DNA of 64,000 nucleotides, from contig NZ_JBANDC010000006.1 in assembly GCF_038896935.1 (NCBI RefSeq), forward strand, positions 239,796 to 303,795, in the 5' to 3' direction. The notes beneath the pieces were generated by a model, which was not told the origin of the DNA, did no database searches, and was given only the letters and a program-made list of their open reading frames with translations. Below are positions 1 to 10,492 of the stretch, piece by piece. A program made the position numbers and the translations under genes. Origin of the DNA: Collimonas rhizosphaerae (GTDB taxonomy: Bacteria > Pseudomonadota > Gammaproteobacteria > Burkholderiales > Burkholderiaceae_D). Numbering within the stretch: the stretch's first letter is position 1; each line of letters starts with the position of its first letter.

Positions 1-867
1 CGGCTTGCCCCACTGCTGCGCAATCGTTGCATAGGTGATGAGGTCGGCCGTGACGAAAGCCTTGTTGCGCTTGATGAAAGCGATCGCCGCCGGAATCTCG
101 GCAGGATCAGGCGCACTGTTCATTTGCCCCGATGCGTCCGCGTTTTTTTTCTCAGGATGGGAGAACGTCGTATAAAAAAATTCTTCGGCATGGGCCACCA
201 GGACCTGCCCCGCGTCGAGCTGGCGTTCCAGCCCGACCCGGGTGACGCCGTGGCCGATGACTGCAATCTGCTGGTTCTTGCCTTCCTCGACGAGCGCCTG
301 GAACACGGCCGGCGACAGGTTGTTGTAGACCTTGATGAATTCGTAGCCGTTGGTTTTGGCGAGGCCGACGATGGCGCGCGCCTGCTCCGGCGTCGCCACC
401 ACGAAGTGGCCGTACTGCGGTGTGCCGTCGACCAGGAAACCGGCATAAACATGCGGTCCGGCGAGCTTGCCGCGATTGATTTCAGGCCGCACTTCCGCCA
501 TGAAACCGTTAGACGCCTCGCCCATGTTCAGCATCGTGGTGACGCCGTTGGCCAGGTAGACCAGCATGTCGCCGGTGGTGTCCGAGTGGACGTGCATGTC
601 GGCCAGCCCGGGTGAGAGGAACGCGCTGCCGTGGCCGTCGACGATGCGCGCGTCCTTTGGAATCGGCACCGCCGGCCCGATCGCGGCGATCTTGCCGTTC
701 TCGACCAGCACGGTCTGGTTGCGCACGATACGGTCGGTGTCCATGGGCAGCAGGTTGACCGCGACGAATGCGGTAATTGCCGCGGGCTGCGGTTGCGGCG
801 TTTGCACGAAGGCAGGCGGGCAAAGAAGGAGCGGCGCAGCCGCCGCGATCAAGGCGAGTAGTTTCAA
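1..867 (-). CDS. Secreted amidohydrolase (imidazolonepropionase-like), 3' end outside window
   Basis: Partial gene with 289 codons visible, running off the left edge. The start is taken as TTG at 867 because a GGAGA ribosome site lies just upstream. The N-terminus is a hydrophobic, Ala/Leu-rich signal peptide of about 22 residues, so the product is probably periplasmic. A composite-domain strand region is followed by the metal-binding motif MHVHSD, typical of amidohydrolase-superfamily enzymes, and then a barrel segment containing VIGHG and LVAHAEEFF with further histidines. Substrate cannot be inferred; secreted members hydrolyse cyclic amides or X-Pro dipeptides. It is co-directional with the Lrp gene 63 bp upstream. 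The C-terminal metal ligands lie beyond the window. Confidence 0.8.
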   Translation of the reverse strand, partial: MKLLALIAAAAPLLLCPPAFVQTPQPQPAAITAFVAVNLLPMDTDRIVRNQTVLVENGKIAAIGPAVPIPKDARIVDGHGSAFLSPGLADMHVHSDTTGDMLVYLANGVTTMLNMGEASNGFMAEVRPEINRGKLAGPHVYAGFLVDGTPQYGHFVVATPEQARAIVGLAKTNGYEFIKVYNNLSPAVFQALVEEGKNQQIAVIGHGVTRVGLERQLDAGQVLVAHAEEFFYTTFSHPEKKNADASGQMNSAPDPAEIPAAIAFIKRNKAFVTADLITYATIAQQWGKP

Positions 868-930
868 TTACGGTCTCCGTTGGCGTTGTAATTTGAATGA
901 ATCCACGAGATGAAACCGAGGAAGACGCCG

Positions 931-1422
931 CTACTTGCTTTCCATCGACAATGCCAGCGTTTCCTTGATTTCCTCCATTACAACATAGCTCTTGGACTGC
1001 GCCGCGCCCGGCAGCTGCAGCAGCATGTCGCCCAGCAGTTTGCGGTACTCCGCCATTTCGCGGATGCGGGCCTTGATCAGGTAATCGAAATCGCCGGACA
1101 CCAGGTGGCATTCCAGCACCTCCGGGATGCGCAGCACTTCGCGCCGGAACTGCTCGAAGGCATGCGCCGATTTCTGATTCAGCGTAATCTCGACAAAAAC
1201 CAGCAGCTTGGCGCCGACCGCGGCCGGGTTGACGCGGGCGTAATAACCGTCGATGACGCCGTCGCGTTCCATCCGCTTGACGCGCTCGATGCACGGCGTG
1301 ATCGACAAGCCGACCTGCTCGCCCAGGTCCTTCATCGACATGCGGCCGTCCTGCTGCAGCAAACGCAAGATATGGCGGTCCAGCTTGTCCAGGGCGCGGC
1401 TTGATTCCTTGTAGATTCTCAT
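931..1422 (-). CDS. dadR: Lrp/AsnC-family regulator, DadR-like
   Basis: A 163-residue Lrp-family protein of normal length. The N-terminal winged helix-turn-helix (about residues 12-60, including LDKLDRHILRLLQQDG and GLSITPCIERVKRME) is followed by the alpha/beta RAM effector-binding domain (about 70-150, with LVSGDFDYLIK). It is divergent from dadA across a 137-bp AT-rich gap, the arrangement in which Lrp-type regulators (DadR in Pseudomonas) control D-amino-acid dehydrogenase/alanine racemase operons in response to alanine. The family assignment is firm. The name DadR rests on synteny, and a global Lrp is the alternative. Confidence 0.85.
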   Translation of the reverse strand: MRIYKESSRALDKLDRHILRLLQQDGRMSMKDLGEQVGLSITPCIERVKRMERDGVIDGYYARVNPAAVGAKLLVFVEITLNQKSAHAFEQFRREVLRIPEVLECHLVSGDFDYLIKARIREMAEYRKLLGDMLLQLPGAAQSKSYVVMEEIKETLALSMESK

Positions 1423-1469
1423 GTCTCGAATTTGCTGGTATTTTTAGTGTTAAATCCTGAATATATCGA

Positions 1470-1496
1470 TTTATACAGTAACAAATGCTGTAAATT
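1470..1496. promoter_or_regulatory. Candidate Lrp-type operator in the dadR-dadA divergent region
   Basis: The AT-rich gap between the Lrp-type gene and dadA holds an imperfect palindrome with arms TTTATACAG and CTGTAAATT, followed at about 1519-1528 by another ACTGTAAATA-like half site. Lrp-family proteins bind degenerate A/T-rich palindromes of about 15 bp, often in phased copies. Assignment is by position and symmetry only. Confidence 0.35.
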
Positions 1497-1559
1497 AGCT
1501 ATTAGCATAGCGCTTATTACTGTAAATAAAAACCAATTCAGGCGTTAGGGAGAATCAAG

Positions 1560-2846
1560 ATGCGGGTGCTCATTCTTGGCAGCGGTGTGGTCGGCGTCAC
1601 CAGCGCCTATTACCTGGCCCGCGCCGGCCACGAAGTAACGGTCATCGACCGCCTGCCGGGTCCGGCGCAAGACACCAGTTTTGCCAACGCCGGCCAGATT
1701 TCCCCCGGCTACGCCTCGCCCTGGGCTGCGCCCGGCATCCCGTTGAAAGCACTGAAGTGGATGCTGCAAGAGCACGCGCCGCTTTCGATCACCCCCGACG
1801 GCACCCTGTTCCAGCTGCGCTGGATGTGGCAGATGCTGCGCAACTGCAGCGCGGCCCGCTACGCCGTCAACAAGGAACGCATGGTGCGTCTGGCCGAATA
1901 CAGCCGCGACTGCTTCAAGGTGTTGCGCGCCGATACCGGCATCGCTTACGAAGGCCGCCAGCTCGGCACCATGCAGGTGTTCCGCAGCCAGCAGCAGCTG
2001 GACGACGCCGCCAAGGATATCCAGGTCCTGCAAGACACCGGCGTGCCGTTCGAGTTGCTGACGCCGGACCAGCTGGCGCTGGCGGAACCGGCGCTGGAAG
2101 CGGTCAAGCACAAGCTGAGCGGCGCCCTGCGCCTGCCGAACGATGAAACCGGCGACTGCCAGATGTTCACTACCCGGCTGGCCAAGATGGCCGAAGAGCT
2201 GGGCGTGCGCTTCCGCTACAACCTGCAGATCGATGCGCTGACCCTGGCCAACGGCGAAATCGCCGGTGTCCAGTGCGGCCCCGAGCACCTGCAGGCCGAC
2301 AGCTACGTGGTGGCGCTGGGCGCCTATTCGACCGGCTTCCTCGGCTCGCTGCTGGATATCCCGGTGTATCCGCTGAAAGGTTATTCGATCACGGTGCCGA
2401 TCGTCGACGCCGAAGCGGCGCCGGTCTCGACCATCCTCGACGAAACCTACAAGATCGCCATCACCCGTTTCGACAACCGCATCCGGGTCGGCGGCATGGC
2501 CGAGATCGTCGGCTTCAACAAGACCCTCAAGCCGAAACGGCGCGCCACCCTGGAGATGGTGGTCAACGACCTGTTCCCGGGCGCCGGCAACACCGCCGCC
2601 GCCAGTTTCTGGACCGGCTTGCGGCCGATGACGCCGGACGGCACGCCGATCGTCGGCGCCACCCATATCCGCAACCTGTTCCTCAACACCGGCCACGGTA
2701 CGCTCGGCTGGACCATGTCTTGCGGTTCGGCGCAGCTGCTCTCCGACCTGATCTCCGGCAAGCGGCCGGCGATTGCCGCGGATGACCTGGCGGTCGGCCG
2801 CTACAGCAGGCATGGCGCGCAAAGCGAGCACCCCGCTTACGCCTGA
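1560..2846 (+). CDS. dadA: D-amino acid dehydrogenase, small subunit
   Basis: A 428-residue FAD protein close to the usual DadA length. It oxidises D-alanine and other D-amino acids to 2-oxo acids plus ammonia, passing electrons to the respiratory chain at the inner membrane. The N-terminal dinucleotide fold carries GSGVVG (residues 7-12), followed by a beta-strand ending in VIDR. The C-terminus holds the DAO-type sequence GLRPMTPDGTPIVG and GHGTLGWTMSCGSA. The ATG at 1560 is preceded by GGGAGAA. It is followed by alanine racemase 58 bp downstream, forming the classic dadA-dadX catabolic pair, with the divergent Lrp-type gene as likely regulator. Confidence 0.95.
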   Translation: MRVLILGSGVVGVTSAYYLARAGHEVTVIDRLPGPAQDTSFANAGQISPGYASPWAAPGIPLKALKWMLQEHAPLSITPDGTLFQLRWMWQMLRNCSAARYAVNKERMVRLAEYSRDCFKVLRADTGIAYEGRQLGTMQVFRSQQQLDDAAKDIQVLQDTGVPFELLTPDQLALAEPALEAVKHKLSGALRLPNDETGDCQMFTTRLAKMAEELGVRFRYNLQIDALTLANGEIAGVQCGPEHLQADSYVVALGAYSTGFLGSLLDIPVYPLKGYSITVPIVDAEAAPVSTILDETYKIAITRFDNRIRVGGMAEIVGFNKTLKPKRRATLEMVVNDLFPGAGNTAAASFWTGLRPMTPDGTPIVGATHIRNLFLNTGHGTLGWTMSCGSAQLLSDLISGKRPAIAADDLAVGRYSRHGAQSEHPAYA

Positions 2847-2904
2847 CGCGGTTGCTGCCGCGGCAGATATCACTGTCACCACCGTTTTCTGAACGATATA
2901 CATC

Positions 2905-4011
2905 ATGCATCCACAAGCGGCACATGCAGGCGCGATCCTGACCGTCGATCTCGACGCCCTGCGCAGTAACTATCGCCTGCTCCGCAAGCAAGCCGGATCG
3001 GCTGCCTGCGGCGCCGCCGTCAAGGCCGACGCCTATGGCCTGGGCGCGGAACGGGTCGGGCCGGCGCTGGCGGCGGAAGGCTGCCGCCACTTCTTTGTCG
3101 CCCACCTCGACGAGGGCATTGCACTGCGACCGCATCTGCCGGCAACCGCGCAAGTATTCGTGCTGCATGGGCCGCCGCCCGGCACCGGGCAGGAATTCAT
3201 CAGCCGCGGCCTGACGCCGGTGCTCAACAGCCTGCAGCAGATCCAGGACTGGCATGCGCTGGCGCAAGCGCTGCAGCGGCCGCTACCGGCCATCGTCCAG
3301 GTCGACAGCGGCATGTCGCGGATGGGCTTGCCGGCGGCCGAAGCCGAAGCCTGGCTGGCGGACCCGCTGTACCAGCAAACCATCCCGCCGCTGTTCCTGA
3401 TGAGCCACCTGGCTTGCGCCGAACACCAGGACCATCCGATGAACGCCAGCCAGCTGGCGCGTTTCAAGGCGCTGCGGCAGCGCCTGCCGCAGGTGCCGGC
3501 CAGCCTGGCCAACTCTTCCGGGATTTTTCTTGGGGCCGATTATCAGTTCGACCTGGTCCGCCCCGGCGCCGCGCTGTACGGCATCGCGCCGGTGGCCGGC
3601 GCCGCCAATCCGCTGCAGCCGGTAGCCGCCCTGCATGGCCGTATCCTGCAAACCCGCACCATCGAACGCGGCGACCATGTCGGCTACGGCATCAGTTATA
3701 GCGCCACGGAACAGCGGCAGATCGCTACCGTCGGCGTCGGTTATGCCGACGGCTGGCTGCGCGGCATGAGCAACCGCGGCGTCGTGTTCATCGACGGCAA
3801 GGCCGCGCCGATGGTCGGCACCGTCTCCATGGATTCGATCACCATCGATGTCACCGGCATTGCCGCCGAACGGCTGCAGGCGGGCGCCCTGGTCGAACTG
3901 ATCGGTCCCAGCCGCCCGGTCGACGACGTCGCGCGGCTGGCCGGCACCATCGGCTATGAAATCCTGACCGGCTTGGGAATGCGCTACTATCGGGAGTATG
4001 TCGGGCAGTGA
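2905..4011 (+). CDS. dadX: Alanine racemase (catabolic type)
   Basis: A 368-residue fold-type III PLP enzyme interconverting L- and D-alanine. The PLP lysine is Lys40 in VKADAYGLG, and the second-domain sequence HVGYGISY plus VGVGYADGW carries the catalytic tyrosine region. Located directly after dadA, it most likely supplies D-alanine for DadA when L-alanine is catabolised, so dadX is preferred over the biosynthetic alr. Sequence alone cannot separate the two, and if this is the only racemase in the genome it would also feed peptidoglycan synthesis. Confidence 0.92.
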   Translation: MHPQAAHAGAILTVDLDALRSNYRLLRKQAGSAACGAAVKADAYGLGAERVGPALAAEGCRHFFVAHLDEGIALRPHLPATAQVFVLHGPPPGTGQEFISRGLTPVLNSLQQIQDWHALAQALQRPLPAIVQVDSGMSRMGLPAAEAEAWLADPLYQQTIPPLFLMSHLACAEHQDHPMNASQLARFKALRQRLPQVPASLANSSGIFLGADYQFDLVRPGAALYGIAPVAGAANPLQPVAALHGRILQTRTIERGDHVGYGISYSATEQRQIATVGVGYADGWLRGMSNRGVVFIDGKAAPMVGTVSMDSITIDVTGIAAERLQAGALVELIGPSRPVDDVARLAGTIGYEILTGLGMRYYREYVGQ

Positions 4012-4055
4012 TGCCAGCTCTCGAACCCGCTCCTGCAATCATTTAATTTCACGCC

Positions 4056-5294
4056 ATGTCCAATACAACCTTATCCGACCAGCTGCTCAACTGGATCGAC
4101 GGCCACTTTGACGAAGAAGTCGGATTCCTGCAAAAGATCGTCCGCATTCCCACCGACACCCCGCCCGGCAACAACGCGCCACACGCCGACGCCGTGGCCG
4201 AGCTGGTCGCCGCCTGGGGCTGGCAGGCCGAGAAGCACCAGGTGCCGGCCGCCGCCGTCAAAGACTACGGCATGGAAAGCATCACCAACCTGATCATCCG
4301 CCGCCAGTATGCCGGCGCCGGCCCGGTGCTGGCGCTGAACGCCCACGGCGACGTGGTGCCGCCAGGCGAAGGCTGGACCAAACAGCCGTATGGCGGCGAA
4401 ATCGAAAACGGCCGCATCTACGGCCGCGCCACCACGGTGTCCAAAGGCGATTTCGCCACCTATATTTTTGCCGTGCGCGCACTGGAAGCGCTCGGCGTGC
4501 CGCTCAAGGGCGCGCTCGAACTGCACTTCACTTATGACGAAGAATTCGGCGGCTTGCTGGGGCCGGCCTGGCTGCTGGAAAACCAGCTGACCAAACCGGA
4601 CCTGGTGATCGGCCCCGGCTTCAGCTACAACGTCGTCACCGCGCACAACGCCTGCCTGCAATTCGAGGTGACGGTGCACGGCAAGGCGACCCACGGCTCG
4701 ATGCCGGAAACCGGCCACGACGCATTGCAGGCAGCGACCAAGGTCCTGCAGGCGATCTACGCCAAGCTGCCCGACCTGAAAAAAATCAGTTCGGCCATTC
4801 CCGGCATCACCCATCCGACCATGATCGTCGGCCGCATCGACGGCGGCACCAACACCAATGTGGTGCCGGGCAAGGTGGTGCTAAAGATGGACCGCCGCAT
4901 GATCCCGGAAGAAGACCCGGCGGCTGTCGAAGCCGACGTGCGGGCCATGATCGCTGCCGCTGTCGCCGATCTGCCGGGCATCCGCGTCGACATCAGGCGC
5001 CTGCTGCTGGCGCGCGCGCTGCGTCCGCTGCCGGGCCACGAAAAACTGCTGGCCAGCGTGCAAAAGAATGCTCAAGCCGTTTTAGGCGAAGCGATTCCGG
5101 CCATTGGCTCGGCGCTCTATACCGATGCCCGCTTGTACGGCGAACACGGCATTCCGGTGGTGCTGTACGGCGCCGGTCCGCGTACGCTGATGGAATCGAA
5201 CGCCAAGCAGGCCGATGAAAACCTGGCGCTGGACGACCTGCGCAAAGCCACCAAAGTGGTGGCGCTGACTTTGCTCGATTTCCTCGCGCAATAG
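4056..5294 (+). CDS. M20-family metallopeptidase (ArgE/DapE/aminoacylase type)
   Basis: A 412-residue di-zinc hydrolase of the M20 family. Visible signatures are ALNAHGDVVPPGEGW (first metal ligands), FTYDEEFGG (general base and bridging carboxylate) and GKATHGSMPETG in the dimerisation domain. No signal peptide is visible, so it is probably cytoplasmic, cleaving an N-acyl amino acid or dipeptide. It follows the racemase by 44 bp in the same direction and may belong to the same amino-acid salvage transcript. The exact substrate is not inferable. Confidence 0.85.
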   Translation: MSNTTLSDQLLNWIDGHFDEEVGFLQKIVRIPTDTPPGNNAPHADAVAELVAAWGWQAEKHQVPAAAVKDYGMESITNLIIRRQYAGAGPVLALNAHGDVVPPGEGWTKQPYGGEIENGRIYGRATTVSKGDFATYIFAVRALEALGVPLKGALELHFTYDEEFGGLLGPAWLLENQLTKPDLVIGPGFSYNVVTAHNACLQFEVTVHGKATHGSMPETGHDALQAATKVLQAIYAKLPDLKKISSAIPGITHPTMIVGRIDGGTNTNVVPGKVVLKMDRRMIPEEDPAAVEADVRAMIAAAVADLPGIRVDIRRLLLARALRPLPGHEKLLASVQKNAQAVLGEAIPAIGSALYTDARLYGEHGIPVVLYGAGPRTLMESNAKQADENLALDDLRKATKVVALTLLDFLAQ

Positions 5295-5476
5295 ACCACG
5301 ATTGCCGGGCGGCCCCGAGCACCTCCCGGCAGACATCCCGATGTTGGTGTAAGATTAGCCATCGCTCGAGCGCACAAGATCATGTCTGTGCCGCATCCCG
5401 GCAGTTCCTGCCAGCGCTTTCACCCGCCGTACATATTTAACCCAGCGCCAGCAACTGGCGCTACTCCAAGCATCCC

Positions 5477-6715
5477 ATGACAAACACTTCTGCAACTTCA
5501 GCCCCGGAGAAACTGCTCCCGGGCTGGCTTCTTTTACTTGGCGCGCTGACCGCCATCGGCTCGCTGTCGATCGACATGTACCTGCCGAGCTTCCCGACCA
5601 TCGCGCAGCAGTTCGGGGTCGGCAGCAACCTGGTGCAGCTGACCCTGGCCAGCTTCCTGGTCGGGCTCGCGGTCGGCCAGATATTCTACGGGCCGCTGAG
5701 CGACCGTTTCGGCCGCAAGCCGCCGCTGTATGTCGGCATGGCGCTGTACCTGCTGGGTTCGCTCGCCTGCATGGTGTCGCAAGACGTCATTGCGCTGATC
5801 GTGTTCCGCTTCCTGCAAGGCCTGGGCGGCTGCGCCGGCATGGTGATCGCGCGCGCCGTGGTCCGCGACCGGCTCGGCACCACCGGCGCCGCCAGGGCGT
5901 TTTCGCTGATGATGCTGGTGATGGGCCTGGCGCCTATCCTGGCGCCGCTGATCGGCGGCAGCGTGCTCAAGTTCTGGGGCTGGCGCGTGATTTTCGGCGG
6001 CCTGGCCGCCTTCGGCCTGTTTTGCCTGGTGGCGATCCACTACACCATGCAGGAAACGCTGGACCGCCGCCAGGCAGCGCCGTTGCACCTGGGCCGCACC
6101 CTGAAACAATACGGCCGGCTGCTGCTGGACCGCCAGTTCGTCGCCTACAGCCTGGTCGGCGGCCTGCTCCAGGGCGGCATGTTTGCCTACATTACCGGCT
6201 CCTCCTTTGTGCTGATCGAACTGCATGGCATCAAGCCTGAGCATTTCGGCTTCGTGTTCGGCGCCAATGCCTTCGGCCTGATCGCCGCCTCGCAGGTCAA
6301 CGCCCGGCTGGTCGGCAGATATTCGCTCGACACCATCCTTGGCCGCGCCCTGTGGCTGCCGGCCCTGCTGAGCCTGTCGATAGCATTGCTGGTGGCTTGC
6401 GGCGTCAACAGCCTGCCGGTGCTGCTGGCCGGTTTCTTCGGCTACCTGGCCTGCTACGGTTTCATCAGCCCGAACGCATCGGCGATCGCCTTGTCGCAGC
6501 AAGGCAAGCAGGCCGGCACCGCGTCGGCGCTGATGGGCACCCTGCAGTTCACGCTCGGCATCACCTCCGGCGTCAGCATGAGCTTGTGGCATGACGGCAC
6601 GGCATTGCCGCTGATGGTGGTGATGGCTAGCTGCGGCGTCGGCGGCCTGCTGCTGCACCGTTTCGTGGCGCGGCCTGAACACCGCCGCCTGCTGCAGGCT
6701 GCGGCGCAGCCATGA
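5477..6715 (+). CDS. Bcr/CflA-type MFS multidrug exporter
   Basis: A 412-residue membrane protein with about 12 hydrophobic helices. The first segment, including LTAIGSLSIDMYLPSFPTI, and the loop GPLSDRFGRKPPLY are hallmarks of the Bcr/CflA drug-resistance subfamily of the major facilitator superfamily; AGMVIARAVVRD is the motif C-like region of helix 4-5. It probably exports small drugs or dipeptides by proton antiport. A 182-bp gap separates it from the M20 peptidase, so it is likely its own transcription unit. Substrate is unknown. Confidence 0.88.
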   Translation: MTNTSATSAPEKLLPGWLLLLGALTAIGSLSIDMYLPSFPTIAQQFGVGSNLVQLTLASFLVGLAVGQIFYGPLSDRFGRKPPLYVGMALYLLGSLACMVSQDVIALIVFRFLQGLGGCAGMVIARAVVRDRLGTTGAARAFSLMMLVMGLAPILAPLIGGSVLKFWGWRVIFGGLAAFGLFCLVAIHYTMQETLDRRQAAPLHLGRTLKQYGRLLLDRQFVAYSLVGGLLQGGMFAYITGSSFVLIELHGIKPEHFGFVFGANAFGLIAASQVNARLVGRYSLDTILGRALWLPALLSLSIALLVACGVNSLPVLLAGFFGYLACYGFISPNASAIALSQQGKQAGTASALMGTLQFTLGITSGVSMSLWHDGTALPLMVVMASCGVGGLLLHRFVARPEHRRLLQAAAQP

Positions 6716-6904
6716 GCGCGCGGACGGCGGGCGCATTTCCAGGAATTAATGGCTGTCTGACTGGGCGCCCATATGCGCATCTTGCGCGTCGGGCGCGCCG
6801 CTTATGCGTAAAATGCTGGATGTTGTTTAAATGCGCCTGAAACAAGTGGCAGAAACATCACTGAAACCCGGCGCCGTTCCCTCACCTTTTTACAGACCCA
6901 CACC

Positions 6905-7795
6905 ATGCAAGCAGGAATGTTCTATGCGATCGCCTCCTACATCCTGTGGGGCTTGTTCCCGATTTACTTCAAGGCGCTGGAAGCCGAGATTCCGCCGGTC
7001 GACATCGTCATGCACCGGATGCTGTGGTCGTTCCTGTTCCTGGCGATCGTGCTGACCGTGCGCAAGCAGTGGGCCTGGGTCGGCCCAGTGCTGCGCCAGC
7101 CGCGCGTCATCGGCGGCTTCGCCGCCAGCGCGCTGCTGCTGACCGCCAACTGGACCACCTACATCTGGGCCGTCAACAACAACCACATCGTCGAAGCCAG
7201 CCTCGGCTATTTCATCAACCCGATGGTCAGCGTGGCGCTCGGTTTCATCTTCCTGCGCGAACGGCCGCGCCTGCTGCAATGGCTGGCGATCGCCCTGGCC
7301 GCCGCGGCCGTGCTGTGGCTGACCTGGCAAGCCGGCCACCCGCCATGGATCGCGCTGACCCTGGCCGTGACGTTCGGCAGTTACGGCCTGCTGCGCAAGA
7401 CCGCCAGCCTCGGCGCGCTGCCCGGCCTGGCGCTGGAGACGGCGCTGGCGCTGCCTCTGGCCCTGGCTTACCTGGCGTATACTACGGCGCAGGACCACAA
7501 TACCTTCGCCAGCGCCTCGATATCGACCAGGTGGCTGCTGGTCGCCGCCGGCCCGATCACCTCGATTCCGCTGCTGATGTTCGCCGCCGGCGCCCGCCGC
7601 ATCCCGCTGTCGCTGGTCGGCGTGCTGCAATACATCACGCCGTCGCTGCAGCTGCTGCTGGGCGTGTGGCTGTATAACGAGGAGCTGGACGGCGCCAGGC
7701 TGACAGGATTCATCGTCATCTGGGTGGCTTTGGCCCTGTATTCGGTCGAAGGCCTGTGGCGGACATTTGCAGCGCGCCCCGCCGCTTCGACTTAA
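6905..7795 (+). CDS. rarD: RarD-type EamA permease
   Basis: A 296-residue protein with ten predicted membrane helices and two EamA repeats. The start region (YAIASYILWGLFPIYFKAL), ANWTTYIWAVNNNHIVEASLGYFINP and LQYITPSLQLLLGVWLYNEEL match the RarD family (chloramphenicol-sensitivity protein, drug/metabolite transporter superfamily). ATG at 6905 follows the 189-bp gap after the Bcr/CflA gene. Transport substrate is not established for the family; RarD is the standard name for this topology and sequence. Confidence 0.9.
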   Translation: MQAGMFYAIASYILWGLFPIYFKALEAEIPPVDIVMHRMLWSFLFLAIVLTVRKQWAWVGPVLRQPRVIGGFAASALLLTANWTTYIWAVNNNHIVEASLGYFINPMVSVALGFIFLRERPRLLQWLAIALAAAAVLWLTWQAGHPPWIALTLAVTFGSYGLLRKTASLGALPGLALETALALPLALAYLAYTTAQDHNTFASASISTRWLLVAAGPITSIPLLMFAAGARRIPLSLVGVLQYITPSLQLLLGVWLYNEELDGARLTGFIVIWVALALYSVEGLWRTFAARPAAST

Positions 7796-7872
7796 GCATC
7801 CACATCGGTTATTCTTGGCAGTCCAGGTAGCTCTTTACTGCTTGTCTATTCACTTAATCATCATTGCTCCCC

Positions 7873-9540
<1,668 letters not shown>

Positions 9541-9559
9541 TTGATTTGATGTGACGGAA

Positions 9560-9588
9560 CAGAAGGCGCGCTGCGCTTTCTGTTTTTC
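9560..9588 (+). terminator. Rho-independent terminator after ettA
   Basis: Inverted arms CAGAAGGCGC and GCGCTTTCTG (one G-U pair, short loop) are followed directly by five T residues, 20 bp past the ettA stop. Confidence 0.8.
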
Positions 9589-9601
9589 TGACGTGGATGG
9601 C

Positions 9602-9820
9602 TTAAGCCATTTCCTCGACCATTTTTTTGATCTTTACCGCTTTTTCAAAATGGTCCAGCTGATGTGTCATGATCCACCATTCGGCAGCTTCCATGAGTAA
9701 CGCTGGATTATCATTCTTGTTCGCGAAGAATGCATAAAACGACAATCCTGCATCCAAGCCCTTGTCATTGATTTTCTTGTTGCATATATCAATTATTTTC
9801 TCTTTTAAGCTTGCCCTCAT
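9602..9820 (-). CDS. Small hypothetical protein, AT-rich
   Basis: A 72-residue acidic/basic alpha-helical protein with no signal peptide and no recognised family. The start at 9820 is chosen over an in-frame ATG at 9841 because AGAAGGAA lies just upstream. The central part (GLDAGLSFYAFFANK and LLMEAAEWWIM) is hydrophobic and aromatic; the C-terminus is Lys/Glu-rich and helical. Its base composition is clearly more AT-rich than the flanking genes, and it lies downstream of the DUF4337 gene in the same direction. Function unknown. Confidence 0.6.
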   Translation of the reverse strand: MRASLKEKIIDICNKKINDKGLDAGLSFYAFFANKNDNPALLMEAAEWWIMTHQLDHFEKAVKIKKMVEEMA

Positions 9821-9847
9821 CGGATTTCCTTCTTTACCCAACCGCAG

Positions 9848-10426
9848 TTAAATATGCAGCCAGGCCAGCGTGCCCAGCACCACGCTGAGCGCTCCGGCGC
9901 CGTACGCCATCTTTTTCAGCCACTCCTTGCGCGTCAGCAAAGTAATCGCCGCCAGTGAAATAGCAATCTGGATCGCCGTCATCGCCTGCGCCCAGCGGTG
10001 ATGCTGGTGCAGCGCCAGCTCCGATTTTTCATCCCACTCGCTGGCCTCGGCTTCGAGCGCTTCCGCCTTTTTCTGCACGACTTCTTTTTCGCTCTTGTAG
10101 CGCGCTGCTTCAGCGCTGTAGTGCGCGGCGTCGACGCCCGGAATATGGGTCGCCAGCTCAGCCAGGTTCTGGCGGCTGGACTTGGCCTGGTAGTAATTCC
10201 ACTGGTTGGCCGCTTCGGTTTTCTTGATGGCAGCGTTGTTCTTGTTCATCGCCGCCGCACTCTCGGTGGAACCGGCCTGGTAGCTGAACAAGGCGCCGAC
10301 GGTCGCCATGATTGCCGTCATCACCGCGATCTTGCCGGCGAAATTGTCGCCGCTGCCGTGGGCGTGCTCGGTGACGTGCTCGATATGGTGTTCATGCGGA
10401 CTGGGAACTTCGAATTCTTCGGACAT
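9848..10426 (-). CDS. DUF4337-family membrane protein
   Basis: A 192-residue protein matching the DUF4337 pattern: a His/Glu-rich cytoplasmic N-terminus (about residues 8-27), a first membrane helix (about 30-50), an extended helical region with NQWNYYQAKSSRQ and many Glu/Lys/Ala heptads (about 60-140, possible coiled coil), and two closely spaced C-terminal helices. The family has no known function. ATG at 10426 starts the canonical N-terminus (MSEEFEVPSPHEHH); an upstream in-frame ATG would add 15 residues with poor support. Confidence 0.75.
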   Translation of the reverse strand: MSEEFEVPSPHEHHIEHVTEHAHGSGDNFAGKIAVMTAIMATVGALFSYQAGSTESAAAMNKNNAAIKKTEAANQWNYYQAKSSRQNLAELATHIPGVDAAHYSAEAARYKSEKEVVQKKAEALEAEASEWDEKSELALHQHHRWAQAMTAIQIAISLAAITLLTRKEWLKKMAYGAGALSVVLGTLAWLHI

Positions 10427-10492
10427 GGCTGTGGTCTCGGCAAACAGGTTAAACGGCAATTGTAAATGCAATGATCGTGGCCGGAGCCGAAA

